In this document: in pieces, positions 33,168 through 42,362 of the stretch
How the letters are laid out: each line of letters begins with the position of its first letter
Position numbering within the stretch: the stretch's first letter is position 1
NCBI GenBank assembly: GCA_030427905.1
Contig: JAUICL010000001.1
Span: forward strand, 1,051,628-1,115,627
DNA from: Bacteroidia bacterium
Lineage (GTDB): Bacteria > Bacteroidota > Bacteroidia > Flavobacteriales_D > Cryomorphaceae
Direction: 5' to 3'
Length of the DNA stretch: 64,000 bases
Notes under the pieces: generated by a model
The model's database searches: none
Seen by the model: only the letters and a program-made list of their open reading frames with translations
Told to the model about the DNA's origin: nothing
Translations under genes and position numbers: made by a program

Positions 33168-33971
33168 TTGTGGCAAAAGTTACTATACTTGTTTAAAAGA
33201 GTCATCAATTTGAACGATTCAAATTCAGAATTCGTGGAGAAGTCTGCTTTTTGTCCGCAGTGTGAGTGCTTGTTGAAGCCTAGCTTTAAGTACTGTCCCA
33301 ATTGCGGCCAGAAGAAAATTGGTCAGAAGGAATCGCTAAAGGAGTTGGGTAGCAGCTTTCTTGGCGACTATTTTACCTTCGACTCAAAATTGATGGCTAG
33401 CCTTCGCCCATTGATCGGTAAGCCGGGTTTCCTGACTCAGGCCTATATCGATGGAAAGCGGAGCTTGTACATCTCGCCCTTGCGCTTGTACATCTTCATC
33501 AGTATCGTCTTCTTCCTGGTTTTGAATTTGGGATCACATTCTTCGAATATCGGTGAGTCGGGCAGAAAGTGGGATGCCTTTTTCAACAACTACATGCCCA
33601 AGATTTTCTTCTTGCTCGTGCCATTTTTCGCCTTGCTTTCTTCCATCCTTTTCAGGAAAGATGGACATGGAATCGTCATCCAGCTGGTGGGCGCCCTGCA
33701 CTACCACGCCTTTATCTTTCTCACGCTAATTGGGTATTTGCTACTGAGCAAACTCCTGGCCTGGATGGGAGCCTACACCATAAACTCCGTATTGCTGGGC
33801 TTGCTTGGTGTCTGGTTTTTGGTCTATCTCTTTCGAGCATGTCGGCGGCTATCGGCCTTTAGGGGGTGGGCGCTGGTGTGGCGATATATTCTCCTGTGGA
33901 TCATTTACATCGGGGTCGTTCTGGCTGTCACCCTTCTCGTTTTTGCGGCCTTTACCATGAGTATTTCTTAG
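33168..33971 (+). CDS. DUF3667-type zinc-ribbon membrane protein
   Basis: Two CxxC pairs (FCPQCE and YCPNCGQKK) form an N-terminal zinc ribbon. A conserved segment typical of DUF3667 proteins follows (FFTFDSKL-like, then GKPGFLTQAYIDGKRSLYIS). Four to five membrane helices fill the rest. The family is common in Bacteroidota and of unknown function. No ATG precedes the ribbon. Candidate starts are TTG at 33168, TTG at 33210 or GTG at 33234, so the N-terminus is uncertain. The gene is divergent from the small exported protein gene and is followed after 54 bp by the dehydrogenase. Confidence 0.75.
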   Translation: MWQKLLYLFKRVINLNDSNSEFVEKSAFCPQCECLLKPSFKYCPNCGQKKIGQKESLKELGSSFLGDYFTFDSKLMASLRPLIGKPGFLTQAYIDGKRSLYISPLRLYIFISIVFFLVLNLGSHSSNIGESGRKWDAFFNNYMPKIFFLLVPFFALLSSILFRKDGHGIVIQLVGALHYHAFIFLTLIGYLLLSKLLAWMGAYTINSVLLGLLGVWFLVYLFRACRRLSAFRGWALVWRYILLWIIYIGVVLAVTLLVFAAFTMSIS

Positions 33972-34025
33972 GTGGGTTTTTCGCCTGAGAAAGACTAAAT
34001 TCGCGGCATCTAAAAGGCGTTTATT

Positions 34026-35234
34026 ATGAAGATTGGAATTATTCGCGAAGGCAAGACCCCACCAGACAAGCGGGTACCACTTACTCCGGCTCAATGTCGT
34101 GAGATTGTAGAGAAGTATCCCGAAGTGGAAATCTACGTGCAGCCGAGTGAAATTCGCGCCATTCCCGATTCGGCGTACGAAGCAGAAGGCCTTCCGCTGA
34201 GAGAAGATCTTTCAAACTGCGATTTGATCATCGGGGTGAAAGAAGTGCCAATCGATATGCTGATTCCCAATAAGCGCTACATGTTCTTCTCCCATACCTA
34301 CAAGAAGCAGCCTTACAACCGAAAGCTTTTGAAAGCTATCGTAGACAAGAAAATCAGTCTGATAGACTATGAAGTTCTGACGAGAGACAACGGAAGTAGA
34401 TTGATTGGCTTTGGTCGCTATGCGGGAATTGTAGGATGCTACAACGCCTTGCTCGCTGCGGGTAAGAAGAATGGCTGGTACGACCTAAAGCCGGCACACA
34501 AATGCGAAGACCGAAAAGAAGTCGAGCGCGAGTTGGCCAAAGTAAAGCTCCCAGCCGACTACAAGATCGCCTTGACTGGCGGCGGCCGTGTTGGAAAGGG
34601 CGCCATGGAGATTTTGGATTATATCAACATGCCGAAAGTTTCTCCAGCCGACTATTTGAACACGTCGTACGACCACGCTGTGTACACCCAGCTCGACGTT
34701 CTGGACTACAACAAAAAGAAGGATGGCACGCCGACATCCAAGTCTGAATTCTACAACTCTCCAGAGCTGTTTGAGTCTGATTTTATGCGCTTTGCGCCGG
34801 TGTCAAACATGTACATCGCCTGCCATTATTGGGATAACCGCTCTCCGTTTATTTTCACGAGAGAAGACGCCAAGTCGCCGGAGTTTAATATCAATATCGT
34901 AGCCGATATTTCATGCGATATCGATGGGCCAGTGGCATCTACGCTGCGGCCATCCACCATTGCCGATCCACTCTATGGCTACAAGGCGAGCACCGAGTCA
35001 GAAGCAGACTTTATGCATCCGGACGCGATAGGGGTGATGGCGGTTGACAACCTGCCTTGTGAACTTCCGATGGATGCTTCAGAAGACTTTGGTTCGGAGT
35101 TGGTGAAACACATCATACCTGAGTTTTTGAAGCCTGAATCGGATATCCTTCGCCGAGCCACGGAGACAAGTTTGGAAGGAGGGCTTACCGAAGAGTATCG
35201 TTATTTGGAAGGGTATTTGAGAGGTGAGGAGTAG
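34026..35234 (+). CDS. Alanine dehydrogenase/saccharopine dehydrogenase-like NAD(P)-dependent oxidoreductase
   Basis: The N-terminal half begins MKIGIIREGKTPPDKRVPLT, the typical opening of the AlaDh/PNT superfamily with the substrate-binding Arg and KRVPLTP. A nucleotide-binding segment (KIALTGGGRVGKGAMEIL, about residues 180-198) has a GxGxxG-like glycine run. Later blocks (NINIVADISCDIDGPVASTL) resemble lysine-forming saccharopine dehydrogenases and their bacterial homologues. The enzyme is probably cytosolic and acts on an amino acid, but alanine versus saccharopine specificity cannot be decided. A TAAATTCG sequence at 33996-34003 may be its -7 element. Confidence 0.8.
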   Translation: MKIGIIREGKTPPDKRVPLTPAQCREIVEKYPEVEIYVQPSEIRAIPDSAYEAEGLPLREDLSNCDLIIGVKEVPIDMLIPNKRYMFFSHTYKKQPYNRKLLKAIVDKKISLIDYEVLTRDNGSRLIGFGRYAGIVGCYNALLAAGKKNGWYDLKPAHKCEDRKEVERELAKVKLPADYKIALTGGGRVGKGAMEILDYINMPKVSPADYLNTSYDHAVYTQLDVLDYNKKKDGTPTSKSEFYNSPELFESDFMRFAPVSNMYIACHYWDNRSPFIFTREDAKSPEFNINIVADISCDIDGPVASTLRPSTIADPLYGYKASTESEADFMHPDAIGVMAVDNLPCELPMDASEDFGSELVKHIIPEFLKPESDILRRATETSLEGGLTEEYRYLEGYLRGEE

Positions 35235-35317
35235 TGGATCGAATAGCTCTGTTTTCTCTTATTTTGGTTAAAGGAGTAAGTCAATTCGAATAAATTTATG
35301 TTTCGATGGATATTCTT

Positions 35318-35584
35318 TCCCTTTTGTCTTGATACAAAAGGGACAAAAAATCATGGCTGTCATTTTATTTCTTGAAACTCTGAAAAACACTTCAGCGCCT
35401 TACCCAAACTCGGAAACGGCATTCGCGAAAGCACAGCTTTCGATGCCTGACCTCTACATGGGTGCGGCGGACTTTCGCTTTTTTTCGCGTTTCTCAGAAA
35501 TAAAATGAAGGCCGGTAGTTGGCTCCCGACCTACAAATCCATCATTTGTTTTATTCCTTCAAGCTGGGAGCCAATATCGGCGCC
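35318..35584. repeat. Structured intergenic element with four inverted repeats
   Basis: Perfect inverted arms follow one another: TCCCTTTTGT/ACAAAAGGGA (35318-35343), CATTTTATTTCT/AGAAATAAAATG (35361-35372 with 35496-35507), CGAAAGC/GCTTTCG (35426-35442, inside the previous pair) and TTGGCTCCC/GGGAGCCAA (35519-35527 with 35576-35584). It occupies most of the 461-bp gap (35235-35695), in which no gene is seen. It could be a mobile-type palindromic repeat or a bidirectional terminator region. Confidence 0.7.
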
Positions 35585-35695
35585 ATGGGATTTGTGTTGG
35601 GAGCAATCCGGGTGGCTACAAATCTTGAACTTAACTTTCACAAACGAATACGAATTATTCTTGTTAAGTAAAGCCCTTTGTTGAACCAGTCCTTC

Positions 35696-37591
35696 CTAAA
35701 GTTTTCTTTTTTGGTTCACTCGCATCTGTTCACTGTCCCAATCAAGGTCTTTGTCAATAGTGCCGCGTCTTCGGTCTTCTTCCATAAGTCGTTCCTGCTG
35801 AGCGATTTCCTCCTTCGTTTTGAAAATGTACTCTTCGCTATTATTTGGCTTCTTGGCCAGGCGGCGAAGGCTTTCTTCATCGTATTTGATGAAATTTTGC
35901 ATCTGTCTATGGACTGTATACTTCCGAAATCCAGTCATAGCCAGGATGTCACCAGCCATCTTTACAGCAGTATCGAGGTTTTCGCGATACACATCCTCTA
36001 TGCCCATGTTCAGGATTTCGTAGGCGTCGTTTCGCCCTAAGGCGCGGACCATCATTTTGAGATTGGGGTATTTCTCATGAACCATCTTCACGAGTTTGAG
36101 CGTAGTGTCAGGGTTGTCCACAGCTGAGACAAAAAGGTCGGCGTTGGCGATTCCCGCAGACTCGAGAAGATCCATGCGTGTGGCGTCTCCGTAGTATACT
36201 TCAAAGCCCATTTTGCGGAGAAGATCAACTCGATTGGAGTCGATGTCGAGTACAGTCACCCCAATGCCATGTGATCGCAGAAACCGAACTACAGTACTTC
36301 CAAAATGCCCGAATCCCACCACGATGATCTTGTGTTGGTTTTCGATTTTATCCATGGGCCTATCGTCTTTTTCTTCAGATTCACGCGTACCAATGCGCGG
36401 TAAGACAATGCGCTCGTTGAGCACCGAAATTATCGGAGTGGTAGTCATGGAAAGCGCTGTGATAACGAGCATCATATCGAGTTGCTCTTGGTTGAGAATG
36501 TTGAGTTGAAAGGCAAAGGAGAGCACTACAAAAGCAAATTCACCGACCTGTGCCAGATTCACTCCGAGAAGGAGCCGTTGATCCATTTTCATCCCGAATA
36601 CCAGCGAAACCACGTAAAGGACGAAGGACTTCATCAGCACGATTCCCATCACCCAAATGGCAATTTGGAGCGGATTTTCGCGGATCAAGATAAAGTTGAT
36701 CGATCCCCCCACCGCCATAAAAAACAGCCCTAAAAGAAGCCCTTTGAATGGCTCAAGATTGCTCTCTAACTCGTGTTTAAACTCGCTGGTGGCTAGTACT
36801 ACGCCGCCAAGGAAAGCTCCCAAGGCCGGGCTGAGCCCTACCAATTCCATAACAAGGGACAAGCCAAGCACTATTAGCAAAGCCGAAGCAGAGAGCAATT
36901 CCCGCGATTTGGCTGTCGCTACCACCCGCAGCATGGGAACTACGAGGTATTTTCCTGCAAGAATCACCACGGCTACCGAACCGATTACAGTGAGGGTTTG
37001 CAGAGCCAATGGCAGCCCGTGAAGTAGGTACCCCTTTATTTCATCTCCATGAGCCTGTTCGGCAAGGCCTTGCTCATTGGCTAGGAGGGGAATTACGGCC
37101 AACATGGGTATCACGATGATATCCTGAAAGAGCAGAATGGAGAAGGAAGCCGATCCAGACGAGGTGTGGAACATGTTTTTCTCCTTAATAGTCTGCAGCA
37201 CAATAGCAGTCGAAGACAGGGATACGGCCATGGCAAAGACTAGGGCTACCTTCCAGTCAAACCCTAGAAATGTGAATCCCAAATGGGTCAGGAGAATGGT
37301 GAGAAAGACCTGTCCACCACCGAGTCCGACGATGCTCTTTCGCATTTTCCAAAAGCTGCTCGGCTCTATTTCCAGACCGATCAAAAAGAGCATGATCACA
37401 ACGCCAAACTCAGCGAAGTGCAGGATATCTTCTCCTTCCTGACCGATGAAGCCGAGCATGTAAGGACCGATGACCATCCCGGCTAGGAGATACCCTAAAA
37501 CAGAGCTCAGGCCTAGTCGCTTGGCGATGGGGACGAAGATGACCGCTCCAGCCAGGAAGATGATGGCTTCAAAAAGGATACTTCCACTCAT
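35696..37591 (-). CDS. kefC: KefB/KefC-type potassium:proton antiporter with TrkA-N domain
   Basis: About 385 residues of hydrophobic CPA2 transporter sequence (IIFLAGAVIFVPIAKRLGL; VLGYLLAGMVIGPY; LSPALGAFLGGVVLATSEF) are followed by a TrkA-N/RCK domain (IIVVGFGHFGSTVVRFLRSH, about 412-525) that binds nucleotide. The charged tail is about 70 residues long. Such transporters exchange cytoplasmic potassium for protons, gated in the Kef family by glutathione adducts. Whether this lineage uses glutathione is unknown, so gating here is uncertain. The start overlaps the KefG-like stop by four bases, making an ancillary-subunit plus transporter operon. Confidence 0.88.
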   Translation of the reverse strand: MSGSILFEAIIFLAGAVIFVPIAKRLGLSSVLGYLLAGMVIGPYMLGFIGQEGEDILHFAEFGVVIMLFLIGLEIEPSSFWKMRKSIVGLGGGQVFLTILLTHLGFTFLGFDWKVALVFAMAVSLSSTAIVLQTIKEKNMFHTSSGSASFSILLFQDIIVIPMLAVIPLLANEQGLAEQAHGDEIKGYLLHGLPLALQTLTVIGSVAVVILAGKYLVVPMLRVVATAKSRELLSASALLIVLGLSLVMELVGLSPALGAFLGGVVLATSEFKHELESNLEPFKGLLLGLFFMAVGGSINFILIRENPLQIAIWVMGIVLMKSFVLYVVSLVFGMKMDQRLLLGVNLAQVGEFAFVVLSFAFQLNILNQEQLDMMLVITALSMTTTPIISVLNERIVLPRIGTRESEEKDDRPMDKIENQHKIIVVGFGHFGSTVVRFLRSHGIGVTVLDIDSNRVDLLRKMGFEVYYGDATRMDLLESAGIANADLFVSAVDNPDTTLKLVKMVHEKYPNLKMMVRALGRNDAYEILNMGIEDVYRENLDTAVKMAGDILAMTGFRKYTVHRQMQNFIKYDEESLRRLAKKPNNSEEYIFKTKEEIAQQERLMEEDRRRGTIDKDLDWDSEQMRVNQKRKL

Positions 37592-38193
37592 AGCGATGCA
37601 GCGGTATTTAATTGTGGCAGATCATTCATATGCTCGCAATTACCGAGTTTCGCCTTGTTGATTCCTTCGATAATTAGGTCGATGGATGCGTCGTATTTTT
37701 TGGTGTACTCCACCAGTTCTTCATCTGATATGCGGTGGGTGCCCATCACCGCGAAAGGTGGGAGATAGGTCATTCCACAGAGTCGGGCTGTTTGTTCAAA
37801 GGGGCGAAGGAATTCATTGACCGAGTAATGGTTGTTTCCCTCAGCGCAATACACAGCCCGCGATCCGCCAGTTGTGATCACGTTCATAGCTTGCTTCCCT
37901 TCCAGCTCATGTCCGTCGGGTCCGTAGGCCCATTGGTATTCGAGAACGAGGTCTATCCACTGCTTCATCAGCGGCGGACAACTGTACCAGTAAAAAGGGT
38001 GGTGCCAGATCAGCACGTCGTGTTCGGCGAGAAGTTCTTTTTCTCGGTGAATGTCGATGTTGAAGTCTGGGTAATTCTCGTAGAGATCGTGGAATGTCAC
38101 TTCCTTACGGTTCTTAATTTTCTCCACCAATGCCTTGTTGACACGAGATCTTTCGAATTTTGGGTGAGCGAAAAGGACGAGAATTTTGGCCAT
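37588..38193 (-). CDS. kefG: KefF/KefG-like NAD(P)H oxidoreductase, Kef ancillary protein
   Basis: This is a flavodoxin-2 family quinone-reductase-like protein. ILVLFAHPKFERSRVNKALV forms the phosphate-binding loop, with DVLIWHHPFYWYSCPPLMKQ and WAYGPDGHELEGKQAMNVIT further on. These blocks match KefF/KefG proteins, which bind FMN and are required for full activity of the Kef transporters. The 201-residue length is normal. It lies immediately upstream of the kefC-like gene with an ATGA overlap, which strongly supports joint function at the inner membrane. KefF versus KefG cannot be separated with certainty. Confidence 0.85.
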   Translation of the reverse strand: MAKILVLFAHPKFERSRVNKALVEKIKNRKEVTFHDLYENYPDFNIDIHREKELLAEHDVLIWHHPFYWYSCPPLMKQWIDLVLEYQWAYGPDGHELEGKQAMNVITTGGSRAVYCAEGNNHYSVNEFLRPFEQTARLCGMTYLPPFAVMGTHRISDEELVEYTKKYDASIDLIIEGINKAKLGNCEHMNDLPQLNTAASL

Positions 38194-38495
38194 AAAAGTC
38201 GGTTATGTGTTTTAGCCGGTAAAGATCGGAAAATTGGAGGGATACGGGTTTGAGAAACTTGCAAACAAGGCTCGATGCTCTTCAGTATTTGAGTTTAGAT
38301 GATAAATTTTACTCAGCATCGCATCAAAAGGGAATTTTCAAACTGCTCAAAGAGAAAGATCCTTCCTGGGAGGAGAAATGATGTTTTGATGTATCAGGTA
38401 CAATTTGTTGTATTAAGTACAAAGTATTAGGTGTTAAGAGGGGCCGCTCTTTTTGAGTTGAAAATAAATCACGGTTGTTTAAGCGAGTGTGTCAT
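38194..38495. other. 302-bp spacer with repeat modules and a short frame
   Basis: It contains a 43-codon frame (listed separately) and an AT-rich stretch at 38393-38428. That stretch carries AGGTACAAT and GTATTAAGTAC modules, related in reverse orientation to 40582-40611. No promoter was recognised. Confidence 0.45.
38250..38381 (+). CDS. Possible small protein or gene remnant
   Basis: A 43-codon frame starting TTG encodes a protein-like sequence (RLDALQYLSLDDKFYSASHQ, then KGIFKLLKEKDPSWEEK). Codon composition looks coding, but there is no ATG. It may be the surviving 3' end of a lost gene. No family is recognised. Confidence 0.25.
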   Translation: MRNLQTRLDALQYLSLDDKFYSASHQKGIFKLLKEKDPSWEEK

Positions 38496-38867
38496 TTATG
38501 ATTTGGTGAAGTCATCATCTTCTCGAAGCTTTACTCTCAATTTTAGTGCTCCAAGAACTACACCAGTCAAAACAAATAGTATTGAAAGCCGATAAAACTC
38601 TCTATGGGCTGAGAAAACGTCAAGTACTACTTTAACGCCGGCGAAAAGGCATGTCAACAGAATTAGTAAAGGTGTAATTCGGAAATGGAGTCTAAACAAG
38701 AAATTCAGATTCGATCTTTTTTTAATCCAATCAAGTTGTTTGAGTATAATATAGCTCAGGAAATGATAAAAGATATGGTATCCAATGTTAAGCGTAATTG
38801 CATTTCCAATACGATCAATTAAGGAATAGGCTCCAAATGGGGAAATAATCACCAATATGCTGTACAA
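38496..38867 (-). CDS. Small membrane protein of unknown function
   Basis: The 123-residue protein has hydrophobic segments at the N-terminus (YSILVIISPFGAYSLIDRIG), in the middle (ITPLLILLTCLFAGVKVVLD) and near the C-terminus (LSILFVLTGVVLGALKLRV), so two to three membrane helices are likely. The listed start is TTG. The frame is open further upstream to a CTG at 38921 (TEEKIHKAYKRISYFLGLYS), which gives a more natural charged N-terminus. No ATG exists in frame, so the true start is unresolved. It lies downstream of the TPR gene on the same strand. No family is recognised. Confidence 0.5.
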   Translation of the reverse strand: MYSILVIISPFGAYSLIDRIGNAITLNIGYHIFYHFLSYIILKQLDWIKKRSNLNFLFRLHFRITPLLILLTCLFAGVKVVLDVFSAHREFYRLSILFVLTGVVLGALKLRVKLREDDDFTKS

Positions 38868-38987
38868 TCCTAAAAAATAGGAAATACGCTTATATGCTTT
38901 ATGAATCTTTTCTTCGGTCAGTATATAAATTGTTTAAGTCGTTGTCATCTAACTTGCATCTTTCCGATCAACAAGCTTCTGGTCTAA

Positions 38988-40325
38988 TCAAGGAGTCTGT
39001 TCTTTCATGATTTCCTCTTTCCGCTTTATGGCTTCATGCTCCCCATTTTGTACGGCTTTTTCCAAGTAAACGAGACCTTCCCTTTTTTTGCCGGTTTTGA
39101 TAAGAAATTCGGCGTAATGGAAGTCCAAATAATCAACTGGCCTGCCGATATGGTCGAATGCCAATTTGAAATTTGATTCGGCCTTATCCACTTCGTTTTT
39201 AGCAAAATAGTAGAGAGCCAAATTTCGGTAGGTGTATGCCCAATCATTGTTTTCAGAATTCATTGCCTTGTCTAGTTGACGCTTTCCATCATCTAACTCT
39301 CCAATGCGAATTAAGGCATAGCCCAGATTGTCGAATGCAAATCCAGAGTCTGGATCAAGTTGAATGGCTTTTCGAAAACTCTTGATGCTCTTGTCGTATT
39401 CCCCAAGTCGGGTTTGAAAGTATCCTATGTTGTTGTAGGTATCTGCTTTCATTAGTTCATCTTCAGTTATGAATAGGATTTTCTGAAGGTGAGAAATCGC
39501 TACTTCAAAATTCCCATTTTCATATTCTACATCAGCCTGGTGAGATAAATCGATCGCATCAAGTTCTTTTTTACCAAGAACTCTTGAAGGTGACTTTTGA
39601 ATGAATTCCAAAGCAGCATCAAATTGAGATTGCAAATCCTGCGGAAGCTCATTTTTCCATTCTGGGTTTTGATTACTTGTGAGATTAGAATAAGTGGCCA
39701 GCCCGAAGGCCATAAGCTCATTGGGCATCTCCGAAATACGGTTCCATTTTGTCTCCCAAAACCCATCATCTGCCCGTCCAATATCTGTCAAGTTTTGAGC
39801 AAGCGGAATTCCAAACCCAAAATAAATACCTGCTATAAATAGGAACAGACTCGTGTCTTCTCCTGTGTCGAAATTAAGATAGTTTTCTCTTAACCGAATA
39901 TCGATAAACTCATATATTAAACTATATATGAGCCGATTGGGATTTGTGGTGATGCTGTTCGCTAGATGAATCTTGTAGGTACCATCCGCCAAAGCCTCCG
40001 TCACAGACTCGAATTCTTTTCCGTCTATAGCATAAGGCATTCCATGAGAGTCGCGCAAATCCGTATGAGTTTCGATCTGGATTTTAACACCCTCTATCCC
40101 CGATAGTGTACTTAGATCCTGAATTATATCCGGTATTTCGATCTTACTTTTTGAGAAGGTTTGAGGAAAGTAGTCAGGTGAAATAACTATTTGCTCATTT
40201 TTCGCGTCGGGAATGCCAAACATGCGAACCAGCCACTTAAAATTTCCTTCTAACCAATATCGATCTGTTTCTGTAATTCGAAACTTCGTTTTCTTTTTGC
40301 CCTTACTAAAACCGAATTGCTTCAC
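38988..40325 (-). CDS. TPR-repeat protein of unknown function
   Basis: The first 270 residues are soluble and unrecognised, with a long charged start (KQFGFSKGKKKTKFRITETD). From about residue 275 tetratricopeptide repeats follow: KADTYNNIGYFQTRLGEYDK, FAFDNLGYALIRIGELDDG, YTYRNLALYYFAKNEVDKAE and a final repeat near LVYLEKAVQNGEHEA. There is no signal peptide, so it is probably cytoplasmic and mediates protein contacts. The two unknown genes here (38.5-40.3 kb) sit between oppositely oriented copies of a short AT-rich repeat, which may indicate a late insertion among housekeeping genes. Confidence 0.75.
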   Translation of the reverse strand: MKQFGFSKGKKKTKFRITETDRYWLEGNFKWLVRMFGIPDAKNEQIVISPDYFPQTFSKSKIEIPDIIQDLSTLSGIEGVKIQIETHTDLRDSHGMPYAIDGKEFESVTEALADGTYKIHLANSITTNPNRLIYSLIYEFIDIRLRENYLNFDTGEDTSLFLFIAGIYFGFGIPLAQNLTDIGRADDGFWETKWNRISEMPNELMAFGLATYSNLTSNQNPEWKNELPQDLQSQFDAALEFIQKSPSRVLGKKELDAIDLSHQADVEYENGNFEVAISHLQKILFITEDELMKADTYNNIGYFQTRLGEYDKSIKSFRKAIQLDPDSGFAFDNLGYALIRIGELDDGKRQLDKAMNSENNDWAYTYRNLALYYFAKNEVDKAESNFKLAFDHIGRPVDYLDFHYAEFLIKTGKKREGLVYLEKAVQNGEHEAIKRKEEIMKEQTP

Positions 40326-40624
40326 TCTTCTCTGTTTCTAGATAAATAGTTGTCTGATGTGAATTCTACTCTTTCGTTTTCAAAGTCATAGATATTGGTT
40401 GACTTTTAGCCTCACTTACCTTTTCAACACCGAAACTGAGAGACACACTTCGACCCGTCACTCCCAAATATGCGAAAAATTACCGATGCTTACTTTTGGG
40501 TGAAAGGACCACTCAAAGCTCGACCAAATTGCCTCAACTCAGTAATAAAAACCCAAACGCTCAGCCTTCCACCAACCGTCAAGTCTTAATACATTGTACC
40601 TAGTACTTAATACTTCCCCAAGCC
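40326..40624. other. 299-bp spacer with AT-rich repeat
   Basis: No gene is seen. The segment 40582-40611 reads CTTAATACATTGTACCTAGT and then ACTTAATAC. It resembles the reverse complement of the repeat at 38393-38428. Confidence 0.45.
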
Positions 40625-41275
40625 CTATACGGCTTTGAGATCAGCGATAGTCTGAGTGGGGTCGTTTGATCCGAAAACAAAGCTTCCGGCTACCAGCACA
40701 TCGGCTCCGGCAGAGATAAGCTTGGGTGCATTGTCGAGATTCACACCTCCATCCACTTCAATCTTGGCTTTTGAGCCTGAGCGTTCGATTAGCTCCTTGG
40801 TGCGCTCAATTTTGCGGTAGGTGTTTTCGATAAACTTCTGCCCACCAAAGCCGGGGTTTACAGACATGATCAAGACCAAATCAATATCGGTGATGATGTC
40901 TTCCAGGTCGTTTACGGCCGTGTGTGGGTTAAGGGCAACACCGGCGTTCATTTCTTCAGCTTTGATGGCCTGAATGGTGCGGTGCAGATGGGTACAGGCT
41001 TCCATGTGAACGGTCAGAACATTCGCTCCCGCCTTCTTAAACTGCGAAATGTACTGATCGGGATTGACGATCATCAAGTGTACATCGAGCGGCTTAAGCG
41101 TGTGCTGGTTGATTGCTTCCATCACCGGAAATCCAAAAGAAATATTGGGCACGAAAACCCCATCCATGATATCGACGTGAAACCAGTCGGCTTCGCTTTG
41201 ATTGATCATTTCGATGTCTTTGCCAAGGGCGGCGAAATCTCCGGATAGAATTGAAGGTGCGATCAGGTGTGACAT
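40625..41275 (-). CDS. rpe: Ribulose-phosphate 3-epimerase
   Basis: The enzyme interconverts ribulose 5-phosphate and xylulose 5-phosphate in the pentose phosphate pathway. All family motifs are present: IAPSILSGDFAALG at the start, WFHVDIMDGVFVPNISFG with the metal-binding His and catalytic Asp, DVHLMI, VLIMSVNPGFGGQKFI, and EVDGGVN with the second catalytic Asp. The ATG at 41275 gives the usual N-terminus (MSHLIAPSIL); a TTG three codons earlier is less likely. At 216 residues the length is normal. It lies downstream of the rpoD terminator on the same strand. Confidence 0.95.
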   Translation of the reverse strand: MSHLIAPSILSGDFAALGKDIEMINQSEADWFHVDIMDGVFVPNISFGFPVMEAINQHTLKPLDVHLMIVNPDQYISQFKKAGANVLTVHMEACTHLHRTIQAIKAEEMNAGVALNPHTAVNDLEDIITDIDLVLIMSVNPGFGGQKFIENTYRKIERTKELIERSGSKAKIEVDGGVNLDNAPKLISAGADVLVAGSFVFGSNDPTQTIADLKAV

Positions 41276-41303
41276 GGGCTGCAAAATTTTTGCAAAGAAA
41301 CAA

Positions 41304-41330
41304 AAAAAGGACCTCTCAAGAGGTCCTTTT
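41304..41330 (-). terminator. Intrinsic terminator of rpoD
   Basis: AAAGGACCTC and GAGGTCCTTT form a perfect 10-bp stem with a TCAA loop (as read on the plus strand). A T-tract follows in the minus direction. It separates rpoD from rpe. Confidence 0.88.
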
Positions 41331-41351
41331 CCTTTCTGTTTGCATAGGGAA

Positions 41352-42221
41352 TTATCCCAGGTAAGATCGCAAGATGTTGCTACGCGAAGCGTGCTTTAAT
41401 CTGCGAAGTGCTTTTTCTTTGATCTGACGCACGCGCTCGCGAGTCAGTCCAAATCGCTCTCCGATTTCTTCAAGAGTCAGTGAGTGCTCACCTATCAATC
41501 CGAAGTAGAGTTTAACCACATCGGCTTCTCGCGCCGTAAGGGTGTGAAGCGATCGCTCGATCTCGAGTTTCAGCGATTTGCTGAGCATATCGTGATCGGG
41601 TTGGTCTATATCGGTCGATTCATAGATGTCGTACATGTTTCCGCCATTTCCATCATCTGCCGTGAGCGGTGCATCCATTGAGATATGTCGTCCGGCGTTT
41701 GAAAGCGCTTGACGCACTTCATCGGGAGTCATCTCTACCACTTCGGCTAGTTCAGCCGCAGTAGGTGGGCGCTCGTACTGTTGCTCGAGTTGGGCAAATG
41801 CGCGGTTGATCTTGTTGAGCGATCCGATCTTATTGAGCGGAAGTCGCACGATACGCGCTTGCTCAGCCAAGGCTTGGAGAATCGATTGTCTAATCCACCA
41901 AACGGCGTAGGAGATAAACTTAAATCCGCGAGTTTCATCAAAGCGTTGTGCCGCCTTGATCAAACCCAAATTTCCTTCGTTTATTAAATCGGGGAGGGTA
42001 AGACCTTGGTTTTGGTATTGCTTCGATACCGATACCACGAATCGAAGATTGGCCTTAGTCAATTTCTCTAGGGCATCTTGGTCACCTAGTTTGATCCGCC
42101 GGGCGAGCTCTACTTCTTCTTCCGAAGTGATAAGATCTACTCGACCTATTTCGAGAAGGTACTTATCTAGTGAAGCTGTTTCGCGGTTCGTGACCTGTTT
42201 CGTTATTTTTAACTGTCTCAT
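41352..42221 (-). CDS. rpoD: Primary RNA polymerase sigma factor RpoD
   Basis: At 289 residues this is the short form of the housekeeping sigma factor typical of Bacteroidota, lacking the long region 1.1. Region 1.2 is near [16 protein letters not shown]. Region 2 contains [18 protein letters not shown] and the promoter-melting and -10 recognition segment ([17 protein letters not shown]). Region 3 follows at about 135-210. Region 4 carries the -35 recognition helix ([20 protein letters not shown]). It should direct transcription from TTTG/TAnnTTTG promoters such as those marked in this window. It is a monocistronic-looking gene with its own terminator. Confidence 0.96.
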   Translation of the reverse strand: MRQLKITKQVTNRETASLDKYLLEIGRVDLITSEEEVELARRIKLGDQDALEKLTKANLRFVVSVSKQYQNQGLTLPDLINEGNLGLIKAAQRFDETRGFKFISYAVWWIRQSILQALAEQARIVRLPLNKIGSLNKINRAFAQLEQQYERPPTAAELAEVVEMTPDEVRQALSNAGRHISMDAPLTADDGNGGNMYDIYESTDIDQPDHDMLSKSLKLEIERSLHTLTAREADVVKLYFGLIGEHSLTLEEIGERFGLTRERVRQIKEKALRRLKHASRSNILRSYLG

Positions 42222-42362
42222 AAGACTTAAACAAATTGTAGTAGATAGTAGTGGCCATATAAACGGTATCCGAGCTGCTTTGGTTACAAAACGAACTCGG
42301 ATACCTTTAAATTTTGGCCGCTTATCTCGCTTATGAGAAAGGGGCTAATATGTCGGGTTGAC

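Noticed and set aside
37735..38253. 172-codon plus-strand frame
   Set aside because: It lies wholly opposite the well-supported kefG-like gene and has no recognisable features.
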